From CAZMXP01 sp964570285 (GTDB taxonomy: Bacteria; Planctomycetota; PLA2), in the NCBI GenBank assembly GCA_964570285.1, contig CAZMXP010000025.1:5626-69625 (forward strand): 64,000 nt of DNA. Reading direction: 5' to 3'. Each line of letters begins with the position of its first letter. The stretch's first letter is position 1. Position numbers and translations under genes: made by a program. The notes beneath the pieces are model-generated. The model did not search any database. It saw only the letters and a program-made list of their open reading frames with translations, and was not told the DNA's origin. This document shows positions 35,240-42,761 of the stretch, one piece after another.

Positions 35240-36969
35240 TGCGACGCACCGTGTCGATCGCGCTCTGCGCTTGCCTCGCGGCGTGCAGCGGCAACCGGTC
35301 GCTCGAGTTCCCGGTGCTGACCGACCCGTCGCCGTTCCACGCCGCGCGCGAACTCCGCATCGACACGACGAACGGCGTCGATGTCGTCGAGGTCGGGGCC
35401 CAGCTGACGCTGCACTGGGTGCCGGGCGGATTCGTGCAGTATCTCTGGACGCTGGCGGTGCCCGCGGGCTCGCTCGCGGTGCTTTCGGACCCGGCGGCCG
35501 CGAGTCCCGTCTTCACGCCCGACGTCGAGGGGGAGTACACGATCGGCGTCGCGACGCGGATCGGCGCGACGCCCGTCGCCTCGGCGACCAAGCGCGTCGT
35601 CGCGGCGACCTATCTCGGCGTCGGCGCGTGCGCGGAGTGCCACGAGACGCGCGTGGACAGATGGAGGGGCACGGGGCACGCGCAGACGATCGCGCGCCAG
35701 GGCAAGCAGCTCTTCGACACGCCGGGATGCCTTGCATGTCACGTCGTCGGGTCCGATCCGACGCTGCCCGTCCCCGTGCCCGGCGGGTTCGACGCGGAGG
35801 CGGCGATCCTCGGGTTCAAGCCTTCCGACTTCGTCGATGCCACGGATTTCGAGGCGCGCTTCCCGTCGCTCGCCGAGCGCGGCTCGGTGCAGTGCGAAAG
35901 CTGCCACGGCCCCGGCAGCCTGCACAGGAGCGACCCGCGACGGACCAACGTCTCGACCGCCGCGCAGGTGTGCGGGACCTGCCACAACACCTTCGGCCCG
36001 CGCTACAAGCAGTGGCAACTCTCCGTGCACGCCGCGCCGCCCCCGCGGGCGGCGGCGGAGAACCCCTCCTGCGTGCGCTGCCACACGGCGCGGGGTTTCG
36101 CGCGGACGGTCGCGGGGCTCGTGCCGCGCGACGAGGGCCCCGACGCACCCGGCGTGACCTGCGCGGCCTGCCACGACCCGCACGGGGGGGAGCACCTCTC
36201 CGAAGTGCGCCAGTTCGGGACGGCCTACCTCGCCGACGGGTTCGCCGTCGCCGCGGGCCGGGCCGCCGTCTGCGTCTCGTGCCACCAGACCGAGGTCGCC
36301 GACGCCGCCGGCCACGCGGATCGGGGCGACGCCTTCCCTTGCGCGGTCCAGGCCGACATGGTCGCGGGCCGCGGCGCCGTCGAGTTCGGCCTCGCGTACA
36401 AGTCGTCGTTCCACGGCGACCCCGGATTCAAGACGCGCAATCTCACCGGGGATCCGAACGACCCGCTGATCGCCGAGTCCTGCGTCGCGTGCCACATGGC
36501 GCCGACGGCGGCCGCGGGGCCTTTCCAGGACCGCGCCGGGGGGCACACGTGGCGGTTGCGCGACGGGAGCGGTGCGGAGTACGCGGCAAGTTGCGCGCGA
36601 TGCCACCCGGGGCTTGCGACCTTCGACCGGAATCTCGGGCGGGACTACGACGGGAACGGCGCCGCGGAGGGAGTGCAGACCGAGATCCGCGGCCTCTTGG
36701 AGCTTGTCGCCGCGGCGGCCCTCGCAGCCGATCCCGGAGCCGCGCTGTCGCGTCCCGGCGGGCCGGGAGGCGTTCTTGTCGTGGCGGCGGACCGCTCGCG
36801 GAGCACGCCGCTGCTGCGCCAGGCGGCCTACAACTACAACTTCGTGCTGCGCGACGGATCCCTCGGGGTCCACAACTCGCTCTACGCGGTTCAGGTTTTG
36901 CAGAACACGAGGGGACAGCTCACGGGGCTGCCGTTCCGGCAGGAGTTCCCGCTGGCATTCGTCCCGTGA
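35236..36969 (+). CDS. 9-heme c-type cytochrome lipoprotein
   Basis: 577 residues from the ATG at 35236, which overlaps the previous stop and has GGAGG upstream. The lipobox is CLAACSG. Residues about 40-125 form a PKD-like beta domain (VGAQLTLHWVPGGFVQYLW, FTPDVEGEYTIGVATRIGA). Nine heme sites follow: CAECH, CLACH, CESCH, CGTCH, CVRCH, CAACH, CVSCH, CVACH and CARCH. The pattern YLGVGACAECHE...W...H..A is of the c554/multiheme type. The heme-free C-terminal about 120 residues end in a YNFVLRDGSLGVHNSLYAVQ segment, which recalls the tail of ammonia-forming nitrite-reductase-like cytochromes. Envelope-anchored electron carrier. Confidence 0.85.
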   Translation: MMRRTVSIALCACLAACSGNRSLEFPVLTDPSPFHAARELRIDTTNGVDVVEVGAQLTLHWVPGGFVQYLWTLAVPAGSLAVLSDPAAASPVFTPDVEGEYTIGVATRIGATPVASATKRVVAATYLGVGACAECHETRVDRWRGTGHAQTIARQGKQLFDTPGCLACHVVGSDPTLPVPVPGGFDAEAAILGFKPSDFVDATDFEARFPSLAERGSVQCESCHGPGSLHRSDPRRTNVSTAAQVCGTCHNTFGPRYKQWQLSVHAAPPPRAAAENPSCVRCHTARGFARTVAGLVPRDEGPDAPGVTCAACHDPHGGEHLSEVRQFGTAYLADGFAVAAGRAAVCVSCHQTEVADAAGHADRGDAFPCAVQADMVAGRGAVEFGLAYKSSFHGDPGFKTRNLTGDPNDPLIAESCVACHMAPTAAAGPFQDRAGGHTWRLRDGSGAEYAASCARCHPGLATFDRNLGRDYDGNGAAEGVQTEIRGLLELVAAAALAADPGAALSRPGGPGGVLVVAADRSRSTPLLRQAAYNYNFVLRDGSLGVHNSLYAVQVLQNTRGQLTGLPFRQEFPLAFVP

Positions 36970-37032
36970 GCGCGAACATCTTCGGTGGCGGGAGGCGGCC
37001 TCGGTCGCCAGCCCCGCGAAAGGAGTAGCGGG

Positions 37033-39492
37033 ATGGCCTCGACAAGCAACACGAACGCGGGCATGAGCACCGTGCGGCGACTCGCCCTCGGCCTCGTCTG
37101 CGCGCTGCTGCTGGCCGGCTGTCCCAGTGGCAGCGACGGCGCGCCGGGCACGCCGGGGCCCGCAGGGCCGGGCGGCCCGGGCGGGCCCGCGGGTCCCGCG
37201 GGACCCACCGGCGGGCCCGGCCTCGACTCCGGCTCCGACCTGCCCGGCGTCGTCATCGCGATCCTCGCGATCACCGGCGCGACGGGCGCCGACGGCACGT
37301 TCCAGATCGGCGACGCGATCACGGTCCGCTTCACGGTGCGGCGCGACAACGGCACGAACATGGTGCCCGCCGACCTGACGCGCTCGGAGATCTACGTCTC
37401 CGGGCCGACGACGAACTACCAGCGGGTGTTGGCGAGCAAGTCGGACGTGCAGACGCGCGCCGTGCTGAACGCCGACGGGAGCTGGTCCTACACCTTCGCC
37501 GACCGGATCCCGGCCAACTACCTCGCGCCGCTGAACGACTCGCCGAGCTACCTGTACGACCCGGGCGCCCCGGCGACGGAGATGACGGGCCGGCCCCTGC
37601 TCCCCGGGACCTACACCGTCGGCATGGCGCTGCGCAAGGACTACACGATCGACGGCGAGACTTTCCGCGACGTCGGCAACGCCGTCGGCGACTTCCTCTT
37701 CGGCGGAGCACTCGTGCTCGCGCCGCGCGAGGTCGTCACGATGGCCAACTGCAACACCTGCCACAACGAGCTCCAGATCCATGGCGGCAACCGGCGCGAC
37801 GTGCGCCTCTGCCTGCTCTGCCACACCGCCGGGGCGGAGGACCGCATCAGCGCCGACCCGGCCAAGGCGACGACCGGCGTCTCGATCAGCTCGCGCGACC
37901 TGATCCACCGGATCCACCGGGGCCGCGAGCTCCGGAACGTCCTCGCGACCGCGAACGGCACCGATCCGTTCAAGTACGAGGTGATCGGCTTCGGCGAGAG
38001 CGTCCACGACTACAGCTTCGTCTCCTTCCCGACGATGCCCGGCAGGACCGGCTTCAACCAGCAGACGCGCCACTGCGAGAAGTGCCACGACGGCGCCTCG
38101 GAGGCCGACGCCTGGTACATGCGCCCCTCCCGCGCGACGTGCAGCTCCTGCCACGACGACGTCAACTTCGACGACGGCACGCGGCTGGACTTCGCGAACC
38201 CGCTCGTCTCGGGCGGGCTGCTGACGAAGGCCGACCTGACGAACCCCGGCAACCGCCAGCCCTTCCACGTCCCGCAGGCCGACGACGCGAGTTGCCTCGG
38301 ATGCCACACCGACCTCTCGCCGACGATCGGCGTGCGCAACGCGCACCGTCCCCCGCTCTTCACGCCCGAGGCGCCCGGCGTCCCCGGCATCATCGACCTC
38401 AAGGTCGAGATCCTCGACGTGACGGGCGCGACCGGTCCCGGGGGCACGTTCCTCGCGGGCGACACGCCCATGGTCACCTTCCGCATGCTGCGCGGCGACG
38501 GCAGCGTCGTGACGGTGGCGGAGACGGCGGCGATCTCCGGCCTGATGGCGGGCCCCACCGGAAACTACCAGAAAGTCCTTCCCACGAGCGGCACGTCCGT
38601 GAACCTGCGCACCGGCATCTCGGGCGCGGGCCCCTTTACCGTGGGGCTGGGCGCCATCCCGGCCACCTACCCCGCGCAGCTCAACAACCACAAGCGCGCG
38701 GCGAGCCCGGCCTCCTACCCGGGATACACCGGCACCGATCAGTTCACGTTCGACAACGGGTCGGGGGATCTCTTCGGCCGCGCGCTCGACGCGGGAACCT
38801 ACACGGTCACCGTCTGGGCGAGCCGCCAGTTCACGCGGGACGGCATCACCTACCGCGAGGCGTCGCTCTTCGCGACGCGCGACCTCCTCGTCAGCACGGC
38901 CTCGACGACGGCGACCGTCCTCGAGCCCTACGCGGGCATCATCGGCGACACCAGTTGCAACACCTGCCACGAGAACCTCAAGTTCCACGGCAACGGCCGC
39001 CGCGGCGTCCGGGGCTGCATCCTGTGCCACACCTCCGGCGCCGAGGACCGCGCCCGCTCGTCGGCGACGCTGCCGAGCGAGGCGGCGGAGCAGGACACGA
39101 TCGACTTCCGCGTGATGATCCACAAGATCCACAACGCGCGGGAGCTGACGGTCGTCCGCAACGGCGGCAAGTACGACCTCGTCGGCTTCAGCGCGACGCC
39201 GCTCGACTTCTCGCACGGCGAGCTCCCGACGATGCCCGGCGGCGCGATGAACTGTGGCAAGTGCCACCTGACGGATGCCTACGCGAATCCGACCGAGCGT
39301 GCCGACGTCCGGGTCTGGGCGAAGGCCTGCTCCTCCTGCCACGACTCGACGGCGACGCGCGCCCACATCGCGCTCAACACCCTCGGCACCGTCACTACCG
39401 GAGACCCCGCGACGACGGCTCTCGAGTCGTGCGCCGTCTGCCACGGGCCGGGCCGCGACTTCGCGGTGGAGAAGGTCCACAAGGTGCGCTGA
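37033..39492 (+). CDS. Decaheme OmcA/MtrC-type surface cytochrome with collagen-like linker
   Basis: 819 residues. The lipobox cysteine is residue 30 (LLLAGCPSG). Residues about 35-65 are a Gly-x-y run (GAPGTPGPAGPGGPGGPAGP). Two repeats follow, each a beta-sandwich and a pentaheme domain: hemes at about 240, 260, 348, 370 and 421, then 642, 662, 741, 766 and 800. This domain I-II-III-IV order and the 5+5 heme split match the OmcA/MtrC/UndA family of extracellular metal-reducing cytochromes, as do CNTCHxxLxxHGxxR, LCHTxGAEDR and IHKIHxxREL. The surface location is inferred from the family and lipobox. The ATG follows AAAGGAG. Confidence 0.92.
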   Translation: MASTSNTNAGMSTVRRLALGLVCALLLAGCPSGSDGAPGTPGPAGPGGPGGPAGPAGPTGGPGLDSGSDLPGVVIAILAITGATGADGTFQIGDAITVRFTVRRDNGTNMVPADLTRSEIYVSGPTTNYQRVLASKSDVQTRAVLNADGSWSYTFADRIPANYLAPLNDSPSYLYDPGAPATEMTGRPLLPGTYTVGMALRKDYTIDGETFRDVGNAVGDFLFGGALVLAPREVVTMANCNTCHNELQIHGGNRRDVRLCLLCHTAGAEDRISADPAKATTGVSISSRDLIHRIHRGRELRNVLATANGTDPFKYEVIGFGESVHDYSFVSFPTMPGRTGFNQQTRHCEKCHDGASEADAWYMRPSRATCSSCHDDVNFDDGTRLDFANPLVSGGLLTKADLTNPGNRQPFHVPQADDASCLGCHTDLSPTIGVRNAHRPPLFTPEAPGVPGIIDLKVEILDVTGATGPGGTFLAGDTPMVTFRMLRGDGSVVTVAETAAISGLMAGPTGNYQKVLPTSGTSVNLRTGISGAGPFTVGLGAIPATYPAQLNNHKRAASPASYPGYTGTDQFTFDNGSGDLFGRALDAGTYTVTVWASRQFTRDGITYREASLFATRDLLVSTASTTATVLEPYAGIIGDTSCNTCHENLKFHGNGRRGVRGCILCHTSGAEDRARSSATLPSEAAEQDTIDFRVMIHKIHNARELTVVRNGGKYDLVGFSATPLDFSHGELPTMPGGAMNCGKCHLTDAYANPTERADVRVWAKACSSCHDSTATRAHIALNTLGTVTTGDPATTALESCAVCHGPGRDFAVEKVHKVR

Positions 39493-39547
39493 TCCGGCAA
39501 CTCATCAGGGGGGGGCGCGGGGGCCGCCCCCTCCCGGGGCCATCGCC

Positions 39548-40585
39548 TTGAACCTCGCCACGTATCCCGCCGCACGACCGGCTCGCCGCATCGGGGAGGC
39601 CCTCCTCCGCCCGGCGAGGGTCCTCGGGATGGCCGTCGGTCTCGCGGCATGCGGCGCGAGTCCCGACGCCGCGCTCCACGGCCCCGATCCGCTGCACGCG
39701 CACGCGCTGCGGCTGCCCCCGAGGGACGCGGGTCTGCCGCCGCCGGCGATCCCGGACGAGCCCGTGCACTACCCCGTGCCGCCGCCCCCGCTCTCCGAGG
39801 GCATCTTCCCCTGCTCCCGCTGCCATCTCGGGGGCACGGCGGAACCCGACCGGCGGCCTGCGATGCCTCACAGGAAGCACCTGAACCGGGATCTCGTCTG
39901 CGCGGACTGCCACTCCCCAGGCGACGGGAAGGCCGATCCGACGATCCCGCCCGCCTCGCTCTGCTTCGATTGCCACGAAAGCGATCTCGCGAAGGAGCCG
40001 GAGGGCGTGCGCGCCTACTTCGCCTCGGTGCGGCAGCCGGACGGCAGCTACGCGTTCCCGGCGCGCTGGAAGACGCGCGACGCGAAGTCCAACCACGGGG
40101 GACACGCGGCCGCGGGCATCGACTGCGCCACCTGCCACGGCGAGGCGACCGACGGGCCCTACCTCAAGCCGAAGCCGCTCGTGCTGATGCAGGGTTGCTC
40201 GGAGTGCCACGCGAAGCGAGGCGTGGCGGACGCCTGCGCGACCTGCCACCGCGAGACGACCGAACCGCGGCACGGGAACATCGTGCTCCGCCACGGCGGC
40301 GAGCACCGTGCCTGCCTCGACTGCCACCATCCCGACGACCGCGACCTGCTCCGGCTCGCCCACGGGACAACGGTGCCCTTCGAGGAGTCCTATCGCCTCT
40401 GCGGCCAATGCCACGGCCCCCAACTCCGCGAATGGAAGGAGGGCATCCACGGCAAGCGCACCGGGATGTGGGACGGCGAGAAGCAGTACCTGCTCTGCGT
40501 CCACTGCCACAGCAACCCGCACGCGCCGGCCATCCCCCCGATGAGGCCGTTGCCCCCGCCGGCGCGGCCGGAGGAGATCCGGTGA
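39548..40585 (+). CDS. Second 9-heme c-type cytochrome, likely lipoprotein
   Basis: About 345 residues from the TTG at 39548; an ATG at 39629 leaves too short a signal before the lipobox GMAVGLAACG. Nine CxxCH sites: CSRCH, CADCH, CFDCH, CATCH, CSECH, CATCH, CLDCH, CGQCH and CVHCH. The block VCADCH..., LCFDCHESDLAKE, VRAYFASVRQPDGSYAF is closely related to the 15-heme protein at 34082, so one arose from the other by duplication. It ends 4 bp into the ferredoxin gene (GTGA overlap), which couples it to the quinone-linked module and suggests it takes electrons from it. Confidence 0.83.
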   Translation: MNLATYPAARPARRIGEALLRPARVLGMAVGLAACGASPDAALHGPDPLHAHALRLPPRDAGLPPPAIPDEPVHYPVPPPPLSEGIFPCSRCHLGGTAEPDRRPAMPHRKHLNRDLVCADCHSPGDGKADPTIPPASLCFDCHESDLAKEPEGVRAYFASVRQPDGSYAFPARWKTRDAKSNHGGHAAAGIDCATCHGEATDGPYLKPKPLVLMQGCSECHAKRGVADACATCHRETTEPRHGNIVLRHGGEHRACLDCHHPDDRDLLRLAHGTTVPFEESYRLCGQCHGPQLREWKEGIHGKRTGMWDGEKQYLLCVHCHSNPHAPAIPPMRPLPPPARPEEIR

Positions 40586-41502
40586 ACCCCTCGCGGCGGT
40601 CCTTCCTGAAGAAGGCGGGCGCCACGGCGGCGCTGGCCACGTCGGGCTGCTCCCTCGACGAGTTCATGAAGACCCGCCTGCGGGAGATGGACCGCGTGGA
40701 GCTGAAGCGCTACCTCGCCGATCTCGAGGCGGGCTATGCGAAGCAGTACGGCCCGGAGGTCGGGGGAAGCCACCGCCCCCGCGGCCCCCTCGAAGTCCAC
40801 TCCACGCCGGCCCGGGAGGGCGTGCTGTTCGGCTATGGCCTCGACCTCTCCCGGTGCAACGGCAACCGCATGTGCGTCGCCGCCTGCGTCGAGGAGAACA
40901 ACCAGTCGCGCCCCGCCGGGGACGCGTCGCCGCACCACAACCCGATCCACTGGATCACCGTGCTCGCGATGCACAAGGAGAAGGGCATCGCGTTCGACGA
41001 CGCGACCGCCTACTACAACCCGGCCAAGGTCCCCGAGCCCGGGCAGTTCTACGTGCCGGTCCAATGCCAGCACTGCGAGAACCCACCCTGCGTGAAGGTC
41101 TGCCCCGTCGGCGCGACCTGGACGGAGCGGGACGGCATCGTCGTCATCGACTACGACTGGTGCATCGGCTGCCGCTGTTGCATGTCCGCCTGTCCCTACG
41201 GCGCGCGCCACTTCAACTGGTGCGACCCGGTGCTGCCTCCCGGGGAAATCAACCCGAACACCCACGTGCTCGGCAACCGGCCGCGGCCGCGCGGCGTCGT
41301 CGAGAAGTGCACCTTCTGCATCCAGCGCACGCGGGAGGGGCGCTATCCCGCCTGCCTCGAGGCCTGCCCCACCGGGGCGCGCAAGTTCGGAAACCTCCTC
41401 GACCCGGAGAGCGAGATCCGCCGCGTCATGGACGAGAAGCGGGTCTTCGTGCTGAAGGAGGAGCTCAACACGAGGCCCAAGTTCTTCTACTTCTACGGAT
41501 GA
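40582..41502 (+). CDS. Tat-exported four-cluster [4Fe-4S] ferredoxin subunit (HybA/DsrO-like)
   Basis: 306 residues starting at a GTG. The twin-arginine signal is SRRSFLKKAGATAALATSGC. Four Cys clusters follow: CNGNRMCVAACVEEN, CQHCENPPCVKVCPVGA, CIGCRCCMSACPYGAR and CTFCIQRTREGRYPACLEAC with CPTGAR. This is the electron-transfer subunit found with NrfD-type membrane proteins (HybA, DsrO, PsrB-like), on the periplasmic side because of Tat export. No molybdopterin subunit is encoded in the window, so it probably links the NrfD protein to the multiheme cytochromes. It overlaps both neighbours by 4 bp. Confidence 0.9.
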   Translation: MNPSRRSFLKKAGATAALATSGCSLDEFMKTRLREMDRVELKRYLADLEAGYAKQYGPEVGGSHRPRGPLEVHSTPAREGVLFGYGLDLSRCNGNRMCVAACVEENNQSRPAGDASPHHNPIHWITVLAMHKEKGIAFDDATAYYNPAKVPEPGQFYVPVQCQHCENPPCVKVCPVGATWTERDGIVVIDYDWCIGCRCCMSACPYGARHFNWCDPVLPPGEINPNTHVLGNRPRPRGVVEKCTFCIQRTREGRYPACLEACPTGARKFGNLLDPESEIRRVMDEKRVFVLKEELNTRPKFFYFYG

Positions 41503-42746
41503 AAACTCTTCTCCGCTTCTTCGTGCAGAGCGCCCGGGTGGCCTTCTCGGGCTCCCGGCTCTATCACGCCTGGCTGCTCCTCTGCGGCCTGCTGATCGTC
41601 GCGGGGGCGGTGGCCTACTCGCAGCAGGTGCGCCACGGCCTGATCGTGACGGCGATGCGCGATCCGGTCTCGTGGGGCTTCTACATCGGCAACTTCACCT
41701 TCCTCGTCGGCGTCGCGGCGGCGGCCGTGATCCTCGTGATCCCCGCCTACATCTACCACTGGAAGCCGATCAAGGAGATCGTCATCCTCGGCGAGCTGCT
41801 GGCGATCGCCGCGCTGGCGATGTGCATGCTCTTCGTGACGGTGGACATCGGGCGGCCGGACCGCATCCTCCACATCCTGCCCCTCGTCGGCACGCTGAAC
41901 GTGCCGAGCTCGCTGCTCGCGTGGGACGTGCTCGTCCTGAACCTCTACCTCTTCCTGAACCTCGGCGTCGTCACCTACCTGCTCGTGGGCCTCTTCCGCG
42001 GCCGCGCGCCGAACCCCTACGTCTTCACGCCGCTCGTGCTCTTCTCGATCCCGATGGCGGTGACGATCCACTCGGTGACGGCGTTCGTCTACAACGGGCT
42101 GCCCGGACGGCCCTACTGGAACGCCGCGATCCTCGCGCCGCGCTTCCTCGCGTCGGCCTTCTGCAGCGGCCCCGCGATCATGCTGGTGCTGTTGCAGATC
42201 CTGCGCAAGACGGCGCGCCTCGACCTGAAGATGGAGGCCATCTGGAAGATCGCGGAGCTGATGGCCTACGCGATGTTCCTGAACCTCTTCCTGCTCGCGG
42301 CGGAGGTCTTCAAGGAGGTCTACAGCGACACGCACCACCTCCAGCACATGCGCTACCTCTACTTCGGGCTCGACGGCCACGGCGCGCTGGTGCCGTGGGC
42401 CTGGCTCAGCGTCGCGTGCAGCGTCGGCGCCTTCTTCCTCTTCCTGATCCCGGCGACGCGCCGGAACGTCGTGACGCTGAACCTCGGCTGCGCGATGATC
42501 TGGGTCGGCGTCTACATCGAGAAGGGGATGGGGCTCGTCGTGCCCGGCTTCACCCCCTCGACGCTGGGCGAGGTCTACGAGTACAGCCCGACCTCGACCG
42601 AGTACTGGGTCGGCGCCGGGATCTTCGGCGTGGGCGCGCTGCTGTTCACGCTGATGTCCCGCGTGGCCGTCGCGCTGATCCGCGGCGACATGCGGGAGGC
42701 GCCGAGCGCCGAGGTGCATCCGCCGGCCGTCGAGGCTACGATCTGA
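41499..42746 (+). CDS. NrfD/PsrC-family integral membrane quinone-interacting subunit
   Basis: 415 residues with about ten hydrophobic segments (HAWLLLCGLLIVAGAVAYSQ, FLVGVAAAAVILVIPAYIYH, IVILGELLAIAALAMCMLFV and others). The DIGRPDRILHILP motif after the fourth helix and GFYIGNFTFLVGVAAA are typical of NrfD/PsrC/DsrP proteins, which exchange electrons with the quinone pool without bound heme. Its ATG overlaps the ferredoxin stop, making the pair a HybAB/DsrOP-like module. It would oxidise quinol for export of electrons or reduce quinone if the locus works inward. Confidence 0.92.
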   Translation: MKTLLRFFVQSARVAFSGSRLYHAWLLLCGLLIVAGAVAYSQQVRHGLIVTAMRDPVSWGFYIGNFTFLVGVAAAAVILVIPAYIYHWKPIKEIVILGELLAIAALAMCMLFVTVDIGRPDRILHILPLVGTLNVPSSLLAWDVLVLNLYLFLNLGVVTYLLVGLFRGRAPNPYVFTPLVLFSIPMAVTIHSVTAFVYNGLPGRPYWNAAILAPRFLASAFCSGPAIMLVLLQILRKTARLDLKMEAIWKIAELMAYAMFLNLFLLAAEVFKEVYSDTHHLQHMRYLYFGLDGHGALVPWAWLSVACSVGAFFLFLIPATRRNVVTLNLGCAMIWVGVYIEKGMGLVVPGFTPSTLGEVYEYSPTSTEYWVGAGIFGVGALLFTLMSRVAVALIRGDMREAPSAEVHPPAVEATI

Positions 42747-42761
42747 CCCCTGCCGACACCC

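Noticed and set aside
35236..36969. Calling the 9-heme lipoprotein a nitrite reductase or hydroxylamine oxidoreductase
   Set aside because: No CxxCK active-site heme and no HAO-type heme order; only a loose similarity of the C-terminal tail.
35152..39480. A 1442-residue minus-strand frame opposite the cytochrome genes
   Set aside because: The heme CxxCH motifs and signal peptides are on the plus strand; the minus frame is Arg/Val/Ala-rich noise.
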